From NCBI GenBank assembly GCA_039830025.1, contig CP140040.1, positions 334,001 to 398,000 on the forward strand: 64,000 bases of DNA, given 5' to 3'. Position numbers and translations under genes: made by a program. Under the pieces are notes generated by a model. That model searched no databases and was not told the DNA's origin. It saw only the letters and a list, made by a program, of their open reading frames with translations. This DNA comes from Buchnera aphidicola (Kaburagia rhusicola ensigallis) (GTDB lineage: Bacteria; Pseudomonadota; Gammaproteobacteria; Enterobacterales; Enterobacteriaceae). This document shows positions 30,224 to 39,584 of the stretch, one piece after another; position 1 is the stretch's first letter; each line of letters begins with the position of its first letter.

Positions 30224-31342
30224 ATGTTCAAAAAATATTTATTAAAATGTATTTTTATAGTTTTAGTTATTATACATCCAAGCGTATACGCTGATAAAAT
30301 AAGGGATTTAATGACCATTCAAGGAACTAGAGATAATCAACTTATAGGTTATGGTTTAATTGCAGGTTTAGATGGAACTGGAGATGATACTCAATACATT
30401 CCATATACTATGCACACACTTCAAAACATGTTGTCCCAATTAGGAATTGGGTTTACTTCAGAAAAAAATATGCAGCTAAAAAATATTGCAGCGGTTATGG
30501 TGACTGCAAAATATCCTAGTTTTATTCATTTAGGGCAAAAGATAGATGTAAATGTCTCTTCTATAGGTAATGCAAAAAGCTTAAAAGGAGGTACGTTATT
30601 AATGACTCCTTTAAAAAGTATTGATAATAAAATATATGCTATTGCTCAAGGAAACGTTTCAATAGATGAAATCTATTACCCTAAAAATGTGCTTAATAAA
30701 ACCATAAAAAACCAATATAATAGCGGAAAAATAATTGATGGAGCAATAATAGAAAGAGAAATTAATAATAATTTTGGAAAAAGTCAAATTGTTGTTTTGC
30801 AACTTCATGATGAAGATTTTACTGTAGTTCAAAAGATTAGCGATTTAATTAATACAAAATATCCCAATACTGCTGTTGCATTGAATTCTAGAACAATACA
30901 ATTATACACTCCAGAAGATAGTACTGTTCAAGTGCGTATGTTATCCACTATTCAAGATATCGATGTCGATCTGCCTATTCAAAATGCAAAAATAATTATT
31001 AATACTAAAACTGGTGACATTGTTATGAATCATGAAGTAAAAATAAATTCATGTGCAGTAGCACATGGAAATATGTCTATGATTATCAATGCAACTAAAA
31101 ATGTACAATATCATTCTGATAATTCTGCCAATCATATGGACAATAATGACTTAAAAAATAAAAAAAATGACTTAAATAACTATAATAGTCATCATGAAAT
31201 AAAATATATCAATAAAGTTACGCATCTTAATAATATAGTTCGTGCACTCAATTCTCTTGGAATAAAACCTATTGAATTAATATCAATTCTTCAAGCTATG
31301 CAAAACGTAGGATGTTTACGCGCAAAATTAGAGATTATATAA
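30224..31342 (+). CDS. flgI: Flagellar P-ring protein FlgI
   Basis: Periplasmic subunit of the P ring, folded with help from FlgA. It has 372 residues against 365 in E. coli. The ATG at 30224 follows a GAGGAAT site. The signal peptide is cleaved after VYA, giving the typical mature start DKIRDLMTIQGTRDNQLIG. The C-terminal NNIVRALNSLGIKPIELI and GCLRAKLEII match E. coli closely. A polar Asn/Lys/Asp-rich insertion (about residues 307-327) replaces the glycine-rich loop of E. coli. flgJ follows after 2 bases. Confidence 0.96.
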   Translation: MFKKYLLKCIFIVLVIIHPSVYADKIRDLMTIQGTRDNQLIGYGLIAGLDGTGDDTQYIPYTMHTLQNMLSQLGIGFTSEKNMQLKNIAAVMVTAKYPSFIHLGQKIDVNVSSIGNAKSLKGGTLLMTPLKSIDNKIYAIAQGNVSIDEIYYPKNVLNKTIKNQYNSGKIIDGAIIEREINNNFGKSQIVVLQLHDEDFTVVQKISDLINTKYPNTAVALNSRTIQLYTPEDSTVQVRMLSTIQDIDVDLPIQNAKIIINTKTGDIVMNHEVKINSCAVAHGNMSMIINATKNVQYHSDNSANHMDNNDLKNKKNDLNNYNSHHEIKYINKVTHLNNIVRALNSLGIKPIELISILQAMQNVGCLRAKLEII

Positions 31343-31344
31343 TT

Positions 31345-31661
31345 ATGAACAACGATTTTTATTTTTTTACCAATTTGAATTTTAATATTGAAAATAAAGA
31401 TGATTTAGCTTCTTTAAAACAAAAAAAAAAGATAGTATTATAAACGTTGCAAAAAAAATAGAAGGGTTGTTTCTCTATATGATGTTAAAAAGTATGAGAA
31501 ACGGTTGTCAAAAAGATACTTTAATTGATAAAAGTCAAGAACGTATATATGAAGATATATATGATCAATTTATTACTCAAAAAATGAGTGAAACAGGTTT
31601 GGGATTAGCAAAAATAATTGAAAAACAAATCCAAAAATCACGTGAAATAATTCCAAATTAA
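31345..31661 (+). CDS. flgJ: Flagellar rod-cap protein FlgJ, rod-binding domain only, split by a poly(A) frameshift
   Basis: FlgJ caps the growing rod and, in E. coli, cuts peptidoglycan with a C-terminal muramidase domain. Here the ATG at 31345 starts MNNDFYFFTNLNFNIENK and reaches ten A residues at 31421-31430, after which the frame meets a stop at 31441. The other frame continues with DSIINVAKKIEGLFLYMMLK, homologous to VARQVEGMFVQMMLKSMRD, and with YDQFITQKMSETGLGLA. An 11-A tract gives 105 residues. The entire muramidase domain is absent, so only the rod-cap function could remain. TTG at 31467 is an unlikely separate start. Confidence 0.85.
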
Positions 31662-32526
31662 TATTATAATAACTAAAATATTAATATAACCTAAATAATG
31701 AATAGTGTTTTTATAATAACGTATAATTGTAAAATAAAAGCATGATTTATAATATTTGATGTAAGTTCTAAAAAATTTTTGATTTAAAAAATTCATCCCA
31801 TGATCTATAACTAAGATATATTTATTTTCATGGGAGAACAATTAAAAACAAATAATTGTATAGTTTTACTATAATATACAATTTTAAACACACTTGTATA
31901 TCAAAAATCTCAAAACGATTATTGATACAAGTTTTGCATTTTTTTATTTTTTAATATTTATATAGATAAAAATATATTAAATAAATTTATAGCGTCAATG
32001 TGTTCTTTTATTCATCTTAAAATACATATTTTGCGATATATTGATGTACTATACTAAATAACTTTTTAAAATAAAACAATTTTTAAATTATATCAATATA
32101 TTAAATGATAACATTTACATGAATGTTTAAAAATTTTATATATTTTTATTAAGAGTAATATAATATTTAAAATAACATAGTTTATTTTATTCAATATGAT
32201 TATTACATGAATATTTAAAAAATTAGTTGAATGCATTATATAATTTATATAAAATCACATAGTTATCGAGTCCTAACTGTTTTGAATATAGCTTGTTTTA
32301 TTATACATTAAATTTTTTATTGCATTATTTCTGTTTACAACATAAAAAATTTTATAGTACTATACTAATACAGTAATCATACTGTTAAAAAATTCTATTA
32401 ATGTTGATGCATTTATGATATTAATATTTTTCATTGTTAAATAATGTTTTCCTAGTCAAAGTTTATTAGTATAATTTTATCTTTTAAAACATTAGTAAAA
32501 AAATTATTTAAAAAATTTAATTGCAC
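31662..32526. other. 865-base spacer between flgJ and rne; flgK/flgL site
   Basis: flgK and flgL, the hook-filament junction genes that follow flgJ in E. coli, are absent, and I see no fragment of them. A short open frame on the minus strand (31638-31841) has no recognisable similarity and looks accidental. The rest is A/T-rich with no GC-rich hairpin. The spacer separates convergent flgJ and rne. Confidence 0.55.
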
Positions 32527-33829
32527 TTATATCTTTTTTTTAAACAATTTTTTTTTAATCAAGTGCAAAACAGAAAGAGATAAATGCTTATCATTTTTAA
32601 TGATTTCGTTTCTATTACATTTAGAACAAGTATGAGATTTGGGTTCTCTTATAGATGAACTTAAACGTTGTCTAGACATTTCTAATAAACCAAACTTAGA
32701 AATATCTCCAATTTGAATACGCGCGCGATCTTGTTGAATAGTATTTCGTAATCTATTTTCAACTAATCTTTGATGATTAGATATTGCCATGTCAATAAAA
32801 TCAATTACAATTAATCCTCCTAAATTTCGAAATCTAAGTTGACGTGAAATTTCATCAACAGCTTCTAAATTTGTATTAAGAGCTGTTTCTTCAATACCTA
32901 TTCCTTGAGTAGAATGAGCTGAATTTATATCAATAGCAGTTAATGCTTCTACAATATCAATTACAATTGAACCTCCAGAAGGAAGTTTTACTTTGCGTTG
33001 AAAAGCAGAATTAATTTGTGACTCTATTTGATAGTAATTAAATAAAGAATTTTCCCCAGTATATAGTTTAACTTTGTTTTTAAAATCAAATCTTCCCAAT
33101 AAGGATATACAGTGATGTACTAAATTTAATATTACTGGATTATCGACAAGAATTTCATCAACATCATGATGTAAGTTATCTCGTAAAGCTCGAATAATAA
33201 TATCATTCTCTCGATGAATTAAAAAAGGTGCTGTATTAATTTGGGCTATTTCTTGAATTTTACTCCAACGTTTTAATTGAAAGTTTAAATCTAACTGTAT
33301 AACGCTTAGTTTTTTTTTAATTCCAGCAGTGCGAATAATTAATCCCATGTCGGCGGGGCATTTTAGTAACAATAACAATTTTTTTAAATAAGTCCTATCG
33401 TCTCCTTCAATTTTTCTGGATATACCTCTGATTTGAGGATTATGAGGCATTAATACTAAATAACTACTAACTAAACTAACAAATGTAGTTAATGAAACAC
33501 CTTTATCTCCTCTTTCTTCTTGATTAACTTGTACAATACACTCTTGTCCTATTTTTAAAAAATTGTTATAACGAATTTTTTCAAAGTTATTGATACAAAA
33601 ATATTTATTAGAAATTTCTTTAAATGGTAAAAATCCATTCCTACACGATCCGTAATTAACAAATACAGCTTCTAAACTAGGTTCAATACGAATTACCGTG
33701 CCTTTATAAATATTTGATTTTTTTTTTATGACATAGGTGTTCGATGTCTAAATTATATAATTTTTTACCATCTATAAGAGCAACACGAAGTTCTTCTCTT
33801 TGAGTAATATTAATGAGCATTCTTTTCAT
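32527..33829 (-). CDS. rne: Ribonuclease E, catalytic part only, split by a poly(A) frameshift
   Basis: Single-strand endonuclease that starts mRNA decay and processes rRNA and tRNA. The ATG is at 33829 ([21 protein letters not shown], identical in pattern to E. coli). After the CAT codon at 33730-33728 comes a run of ten A on the coding strand (33727-33718). Then the frame changes to [17 protein letters not shown], the S1 domain. The second frame runs to 32527 and has the DNase I-like catalytic region with [12 protein letters not shown] and IDFIDM, and the zinc-link CSKC. It stops about 30 residues later, near E. coli residue 435 of 1061, so the small domain and the degradosome scaffold are missing. 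One A fewer or two more would restore the frame (433-434 residues). Confidence 0.85.
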
Positions 33830-34304
33830 TATACCTGGTTCTCTTGTTTAAAATTAATGAAAGGGCATACATTAAATCCCTATATAGATAAAATTAAAAA
33901 TATTTAATGTTGAAAATAAAAACTTACTATTATTTTTAACAATTATAGTAACTAAAATTTTTAGTAATTTATATAATTACGTATAAATTACTTTTTGTTT
34001 AATTACATATTATTACTAAAATTAGGTAATTTGACTTTAATGGACGAAGAATATCATTATGAATATTATTACTTTTAACGCTTAAAAATAATGATTTTCA
34101 AAATTATAAATCAAATTCTGTAACTAACATATAAACATTGTTATGTTCAACTATTAAACAATATGCTTTATTTCCATATTTCGTTATATTGAATGTATAT
34201 TATATAATTTTATAGTTATAATTCATCTGTTTCGCTGATATTATTATAATTAACATTATCATAAAATTTAAAATACTTGTTATTTATAATATATAGGATC
34301 ATCA
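33830..34304. other. Divergent spacer, rne / rluC
   Basis: The 475 bases have no coding frame. In E. coli this divergent region carries the long autoregulatory rne leader; I cannot identify an equivalent hairpin here. An AGGATCATC sequence just before 34305 serves as the rluC ribosome-binding site. Confidence 0.5.
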
Positions 34305-35249
34305 ATGACAGATAAAATGCTTCCTGTATCGTTTTTATATATTACAAAAAACAATATAGGACAAAGAATAGATAATTTCTTGCATAATAAGTTTAAACAA
34401 TTACCAAAAAATACAATTTATAAAATACTAAGAAAAGGACAAATTAGAGTTAATAAAAAACGTGTAAAACCTAAATATAAGTTAAAAATTGGAGATTTCA
34501 TAAGAATTCCTCCTATGAAAAATATTGATATAAAAAAAAACAACGCAAATGCGAATACGAAATTACTATCTTTATTGTCTAATAATATCTTATATGAAGA
34601 CAATTATCTACTAGTACTCAATAAACCTCCTGGAATAGCAGTACACAATGGAAGTGGTATTCGCTGCGGAATTATAGAATGTCTTAGAACATTGCATTAT
34701 GAAAACTCATATCTTGATCTAGTTCATAGATTAGATAGAGGCACATCTGGTGTACTGATGATAGCTAAAAAACGCTCAATATTATGCGCATTACATAAAC
34801 AACTACGAGAAAATAAGATTCAAAAGAAATATTTAGCTTTAGTACATGGAAATTGGCCAAAAAAACTAAAACATGTTTCTGTTCCTTTACTAAAAACTAA
34901 ATCAAATTATGATCATATTGTTAAAATAAATCATACTTTAGGAAAATTTTCAAAAACCTACTTTCAAATAAAACAACAATATGCTAACAACACTTTAATG
35001 CTTATTACTCCAATAACTGGAAGGACACATCAAATTCGAGTTCACGCTCAATATGTAAATCATCCAATTGTTTTAGACAAAAAATATGGTAAAATCAATT
35101 TAGATAATTTAATCAAAAATAATATATCTACTCACAGAGTATTATTGCATGCTAGTTCTATTAATTTTTTTCATCCCCAAAAGAAAATATTTGTTCATGT
35201 AATAGCACCTATAGACGCAGAATTTAAAACTATTTTAAAAAATCTTTAA
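34305..35249 (+). CDS. rluC: 23S rRNA pseudouridine synthase C
   Basis: Makes pseudouridine at 955, 2504 and 2580 of 23S rRNA (E. coli numbering). It has 314 residues against 319. The N-terminal S4 RNA-binding domain (about 20-80) includes KILRKGQIRVNKKRVKPKYK. The catalytic motif HRLDRGTSGVLM, with the active-site Asp, is near residue 145. TGRTHQIRVHAQYVNHPI near residue 242 is the second core motif. It is divergent from rne, as in E. coli. Confidence 0.95.
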   Translation: MTDKMLPVSFLYITKNNIGQRIDNFLHNKFKQLPKNTIYKILRKGQIRVNKKRVKPKYKLKIGDFIRIPPMKNIDIKKNNANANTKLLSLLSNNILYEDNYLLVLNKPPGIAVHNGSGIRCGIIECLRTLHYENSYLDLVHRLDRGTSGVLMIAKKRSILCALHKQLRENKIQKKYLALVHGNWPKKLKHVSVPLLKTKSNYDHIVKINHTLGKFSKTYFQIKQQYANNTLMLITPITGRTHQIRVHAQYVNHPIVLDKKYGKINLDNLIKNNISTHRVLLHASSINFFHPQKKIFVHVIAPIDAEFKTILKNL

Positions 35250-35409
35250 AATAATTAAATCCAATAAAATTACAGAATTCCTATAAGATAAGAATTTTTT
35301 AGCACATATTCCATAAAATGTTTATTTTTATAGAAAATTTTAATAACACCAATGTAGCAGTATCAACATATTTTCGTCATATAACACTTTTTAGAAAATA
35401 GGAAAAAAT

Positions 35410-35574
35410 ATGGCAGTACAAAAAAGTAAACCGACTCGTTCTAAAAGAGGAATGCGTAGATCTCATGATCATATACGAGTTCCAGTATTATCTATAGATA
35501 AAAAATCAGGAGAAACTCATATTAGACATCATGTCACCAAAAAAAAATATTACAAAGGTGTAAAAATGTTTTAA
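35410..35574 (+). CDS. rpmF: 50S ribosomal protein L32
   Basis: A short gene of 54 codons. The N-terminus [20 protein letters not shown] is nearly identical to E. coli L32 (57 residues), and [18 protein letters not shown] follows. The protein has a TAA stop and is slightly shortened at the C-terminus. An in-frame run of nine A lies at 35539-35547. An AGGAAAAA site precedes the ATG. In E. coli, plsX and fabH follow; they are absent here. Confidence 0.95.
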   Translation: MAVQKSKPTRSKRGMRRSHDHIRVPVLSIDKKSGETHIRHHVTKKKYYKGVKMF

Positions 35575-35601
35575 TTGTTTAATATTTTATATATAAAACA
35601 C

Positions 35602-35628
35602 ATAGTGCTGTTTAAGAAATAGCACTAT
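35602..35628 (+). terminator. Hairpin after rpmF
   Basis: The arms ATAGTGCT (35602-35609) and AGCACTAT (35621-35628) pair perfectly over 8 bp with an 11-base loop, 28 bases after the rpmF stop. The downstream sequence is A/T-rich but lacks a long T run. It probably ends the rpmF transcript ahead of the spacer where plsX and fabH would be. Confidence 0.55.
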
Positions 35629-35848
35629 ATATATTTATGTTATGCATGTATCATGTATACAGTATTAAAATATACGAAATTAAAATTTATGTGTGTATAT
35701 TAAAAATGGATTGATTATTATTAAAATAACTCTATTTATTTTTTAGAATGAAATTTATTTTAGCTAAAAAATAAATTTATATTAGAAAAAATAAAATTAA
35801 ATATTAAATATTTGTGTCTTATAATTTATCATTATAAAAGGAACATTA

Positions 35849-36727
35849 ATGTATTCGCACTCCATACTCTTTCCAGGTCAAGAATCACAAAATACAAATA
35901 TGTTATTGTCTCTCATTAAAGAGAACACAATTATAAAAAAAACTTTTGACGAATCTTCTGAATATATTAAATACGACTTAAATGCGTTAATAAAAAGAAA
36001 TTCGCAAAAAGAAATTAATAAAAATAAATTTAAATTATTAATTACCTTTACATTATCCATTGCTATGTATCGTTTATGGAATAATAATAATAACAATAAA
36101 TCAATTATACTAGCTGGACATAGTTTAGGAGAATATTCGGCATTAGTATGTTCACAATCATTAACGTTTCACGATGCTGTAAAATTAATTATCCTTCGAA
36201 AAAAATTTATGAAAGAATCTATGAATAATAACCAAGGAGCTATGCATGCAATAATAGGATTAACAAAATCTAAAATTGAAAAAATATTAAAAGATTTCGA
36301 ACACACACAATCAGTTTCAATAGCTTGCATCAATACTAAATATCAAATTGTTATTTCAGGAGAATTTTCTGTAGTTCATCAAGTCAGTGCTATTTGCAAA
36401 AAACATGGTGCTAAAAAGATCTTTTTTCTTCCTATATCTCCTCCTTCTCACTGCATTTTAATGAAGCAAGCTTCTAAAAAATTATCAATAATACTCAATG
36501 AAATAAAATTTAAAACACCCATGTTTCCAGTAATTAATAATGTCGATGCACGATGCGAAACCTCTATATCAGCTATCCGAAAAGCATTAGCGAAGCAATT
36601 ATGTAGTCCAGTACAATGGGTCAACACTATCACATATCTAATCTCAAATTATACATTAAAATTTATTGAAGCTGGACTAAATAATACATTAACTAATCTA
36701 AACAAATCTATAATCAAAATATTATAA
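35849..36727 (+). CDS. fabD: Malonyl-CoA:ACP transacylase
   Basis: Transfers malonyl from CoA to acyl carrier protein for fatty acid elongation. It has 292 residues against 309 in E. coli. The oxyanion motif FPGQESQ is at the N-terminus. The nucleophile Ser is in GHSLGEYSALV near residue 92. The substrate Arg is in LRKKFM, and the catalytic His is in PPSHCILMK. The C-terminal QWVNTITYLI is conserved. A short Asn-rich stretch precedes the GHSLG motif. It leads a fabD-fabG-acpP group. Confidence 0.95.
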   Translation: MYSHSILFPGQESQNTNMLLSLIKENTIIKKTFDESSEYIKYDLNALIKRNSQKEINKNKFKLLITFTLSIAMYRLWNNNNNNKSIILAGHSLGEYSALVCSQSLTFHDAVKLIILRKKFMKESMNNNQGAMHAIIGLTKSKIEKILKDFEHTQSVSIACINTKYQIVISGEFSVVHQVSAICKKHGAKKIFFLPISPPSHCILMKQASKKLSIILNEIKFKTPMFPVINNVDARCETSISAIRKALAKQLCSPVQWVNTITYLISNYTLKFIEAGLNNTLTNLNKSIIKIL

Positions 36728-36789
36728 ATTAAATTTAACAATAAAATTAGTCTTTTCTAAATTTTTAAAATAATCATTCAAAACTCATA

Positions 36790-37521
36790 ATGAACTTCAA
36801 AAAAATAGCATTAGTTACAGGAGCAAGTCATGGTATAGGAAAAGGAATTGCTAAAAAACTAGTAAATCAAGGAATCACAGTAATTGGAACTTCTAAATCG
36901 CAACATGGAAAAAATATAATCAATAATTACTTAAAAAACAAAGGCATCGGTATCATTCTCAATACTACGAATACTAATTCCATTGAAAAAACTATAAAAA
37001 ATATTTATAATGACTTTAAATACATCGATATATTAATAAATAACATAGGAATAGTAAAAGATAAATTATTAATTAATATGACGTATAAAGAATGGAATGA
37101 TGTTATAAATATTAATTTAAATTCCATTTTTCACATATCCAAACCTATTGTCAAAAACATGACTAAAAAAAGAAAAGGAAAAATTATTACAATAGGATCA
37201 ATTATGGGACATATAGGTAATCACGGACAAACTAATTATTCTGCTTCTAAATCTGGGTTAATAGGGTTTCATAGATCTTTAGCATTAGAGGTTGCTCATA
37301 AAGGTATTTGTATTAACATGATAGCACCAGGTTTTATTGAAACAAGAATAACAAAACATTTAACACAACGTCAAATAAATAAATACTTATCAAAAATTCC
37401 TATGAAAAAACTTGGAACTATTAATGAAATTTCTGAAGTTGTTTTATTCTTAATATCTGATCGTATTAGTTATATTACAGGTCAAGTTATACATATCAAT
37501 GGGGGGATGTACATGCCTTAA
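36790..37521 (+). CDS. fabG: 3-oxoacyl-ACP reductase
   Basis: NADPH-dependent reduction of 3-oxoacyl-ACP in fatty acid synthesis. It is a short-chain dehydrogenase of 243 residues (244 in E. coli). The cofactor motif TGASHGIGKGIA is at residues 10-21. NNIGI follows, and the catalytic triad is Ser in IGSIMGHIG plus YSASK. NMIAPGFIET and GQVIHINGGMYM close the protein. All catalytic residues are intact. Follows fabD after 62 bases. Confidence 0.96.
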   Translation: MNFKKIALVTGASHGIGKGIAKKLVNQGITVIGTSKSQHGKNIINNYLKNKGIGIILNTTNTNSIEKTIKNIYNDFKYIDILINNIGIVKDKLLINMTYKEWNDVININLNSIFHISKPIVKNMTKKRKGKIITIGSIMGHIGNHGQTNYSASKSGLIGFHRSLALEVAHKGICINMIAPGFIETRITKHLTQRQINKYLSKIPMKKLGTINEISEVVLFLISDRISYITGQVIHINGGMYMP

Positions 37522-37614
37522 ACTTTTAAAATATATTTAATAATGTTTAAATGATTATATATTTAGAATATCTTTGACGAAAAACGTTTTACTAAATTAC
37601 TATAAGATATGCAT

Positions 37615-37851
37615 ATGAACAACATAGAAAAAAAAGTCAAAAACATTATTTCAAAACAGTTAGGATTGATAAGAGAAGAAATAAAAAACTCATCTCATTT
37701 ATTTGAAGACCTGGGTGCAGATTCATTAGATAATGTTGAATTAATTATGACATTAGAAGATGAATTCAATATTGAAATTGAAGATAAAGAAGCAGAAAAC
37801 TTTAATACAGTACAATCAATACTTGATTTTATAAAAAGTAAAACTTTATAA
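37615..37851 (+). CDS. acpP: Acyl carrier protein
   Basis: Carries acyl groups on a phosphopantetheine arm. The attachment Ser is in the intact motif LGADSLDNVELIM. Starting at the second ATG (37615) gives 78 codons, the exact length of E. coli AcpP; the ATG six bases upstream (37609) is possible. Acidic helix II and the final helix are conserved. In E. coli, fabF follows; here tmk follows after 79 bases. Confidence 0.95.
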   Translation: MNNIEKKVKNIISKQLGLIREEIKNSSHLFEDLGADSLDNVELIMTLEDEFNIEIEDKEAENFNTVQSILDFIKSKTL

Positions 37852-37930
37852 CACCCGTTACTATTTTAATTCAACAAAATATTGACAATCGCTATCTTTC
37901 TGTTAAAAAATTAACTTGGAATATATACAC

Positions 37931-38566
37931 ATGTTAAATAGTAAATTCATAGTTATTGAAGGAATAGAAGGGTCTGGAAAAACTACTATGTGCCATTTTA
38001 CTAAACAATTACTATTTAAATATGGTATCACTCATGTCATAAATCTAAGAGAACCAGGAAGTACTCCTTTATCTGAAAAAATAAGAAGCTTAATTAAATG
38101 CTCTATCAAAAACGAACATATTCATAGCGAGACTGAACTATTATTAATTTATGCAGCTAGAATGCAATTAATAAGATCAACTATTCATCCAGAACTAAAA
38201 AAAGGAACTTGGATAATAATTGATAGATATACATTATCTTCTTTAGCTTACCAAGGAGGAGGGAGAGGTATTAGTAAAAAAAAAATATTATTATTACAAT
38301 CACTTTTTTTCAGAAATCCCGTTCCTGATATAACATTTTATTTAGATGTTCACCCAGAAATTGGTTTAAAAAGAATTCAAAAAAGAAAAAAATTAGATCG
38401 AATAGAAAAAAATACATTAACTTTTTTTATTAAAGTAAGACATACGTATTTAAAGTACATAAAAAATCGTCCTAACATTATTAAAATTAATGCTAATTAC
38501 AATTTAAACATAGTACAAAAAATGTTTGAAAAAAAATTTTATTCTTGGTTTAAAAAAAATATATGA
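37931..38566 (+). CDS. tmk: Thymidylate kinase
   Basis: Phosphorylates dTMP to dTDP. About 211 residues (213 in E. coli). The ATG at 37931 (MLNSKFIVIEGIEGSGKTT) places the P-loop correctly; the upstream TTG at 37916 is not needed. REPGSTPL, the DRY-type IDRYTLSSLAYQGGGRG lid region and FYLDVHPEIGL are typical. A run of ten A at 38276-38285 is kept in frame (Ser-Lys-Lys-Lys-Ile). That is the same length as the tracts that break four other genes here, so this gene may suffer slippage in the opposite sense. It overlaps holB by four bases (ATGA). Confidence 0.95.
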   Translation: MLNSKFIVIEGIEGSGKTTMCHFTKQLLFKYGITHVINLREPGSTPLSEKIRSLIKCSIKNEHIHSETELLLIYAARMQLIRSTIHPELKKGTWIIIDRYTLSSLAYQGGGRGISKKKILLLQSLFFRNPVPDITFYLDVHPEIGLKRIQKRKKLDRIEKNTLTFFIKVRHTYLKYIKNRPNIIKINANYNLNIVQKMFEKKFYSWFKKNI

Positions 38567-39558
38567 ATTTATATCCGTGGTTAGATACGCATTATTATAA
38601 TATTGTTTGCCATTTTAAAAATAAAAAAAATAATCGCGCTATTATCTTAAATGCATATCGAGGAATAGGGACGACTTCGTTGATAAAAAAAATTGGGATT
38701 TGGTTATTATGTATGAATCATATGAAAAATGGATTGTTCTGTAATCAATGTAGAAATTGTCAACTAATTAGCTCAAAAAACCATCCTGATTGGTATAATA
38801 TGAAACTATTTTCTCATAATAATATAATAGGCGTTGATACGGTACGATGGTTATGTAATAAAATATTTAAAACACCTAAAATAAGTAAAAATAAAGTTGT
38901 ATACTTTCCTGATATATCACAATTAACAGAGCACGGAACCAATGCTTTATTAAAAACGCTAGAAGAACCTCCGAAAAATACGTATTTTTTATTAATGAAC
39001 TACTTTTCTTATCCATTGTTACCAACATTACGTAGTCGATGTACGTTATACAAGATTGCCACACCATCAGAAAACATTAGCATCAATTGGTTAAAAAATG
39101 ATCACCCTGAAATAAAAGAACACATCTTTAAAATTGCATTGCGTGTTAATAAAGGATCGCCTATTTATGCTCAAACATTCATTTTTACACAATTATGGAA
39201 AACACGAAATATATTTTTTCATGACTTAAAACATTCTATAAAAAACGATAACCTATTTCATATTTTAGATAATTTGAATTTAGGCAACATAAAAGAAAAA
39301 ATTTTTTGGTTATGTAGTTTACTATTTGATTCTATGAAAGCAAAATACAATGATATGAGAAATATCATTAATTTAGACAAAATAGATATAATAAGATATT
39401 TGGAAGAAAAATATTCTTTTTTTTCACTTGATAATAGTCTTAGATCATGGATTCGCTTTAATTTTCAATTAACCAACATTTCCGGAATCAATACAGAATT
39501 ATTACTTACTGAACAATTATTACGATGGGAAAATATTTTAAAATTATATAAACATTAA
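38563..39558 (+). CDS. holB: DNA polymerase III delta' subunit
   Basis: Clamp-loader subunit that helps place the sliding clamp on DNA. It has 331 residues against 334 in E. coli. The phosphate-binding loop is degenerate (YRGIGTTSLIKK), as expected for delta', which does not hydrolyse ATP. The zinc cluster CNQCRNC is near residue 61. HGTNALLKTLEEPP is the SRC-region helix, and RSRC (sensor) follows. It starts inside the last codon region of tmk, indicating translational coupling. Confidence 0.94.
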   Translation: MNLYPWLDTHYYNIVCHFKNKKNNRAIILNAYRGIGTTSLIKKIGIWLLCMNHMKNGLFCNQCRNCQLISSKNHPDWYNMKLFSHNNIIGVDTVRWLCNKIFKTPKISKNKVVYFPDISQLTEHGTNALLKTLEEPPKNTYFLLMNYFSYPLLPTLRSRCTLYKIATPSENISINWLKNDHPEIKEHIFKIALRVNKGSPIYAQTFIFTQLWKTRNIFFHDLKHSIKNDNLFHILDNLNLGNIKEKIFWLCSLLFDSMKAKYNDMRNIINLDKIDIIRYLEEKYSFFSLDNSLRSWIRFNFQLTNISGINTELLLTEQLLRWENILKLYKH

Positions 39559-39584
39559 AACGGTTTTTAAAAAGAGAAAAAACT

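Noticed and set aside
31797..31835. CCCATGA / TCATGGG pair as a terminator for flgJ
   Set aside because: The arms are only 7 bp, the loop is long, and no T run follows.
31638..31841. 67-codon minus-strand frame overlapping the end of flgJ
   Set aside because: No similarity to FlgK, FlgL or any family I know; it overlaps a conserved gene end.
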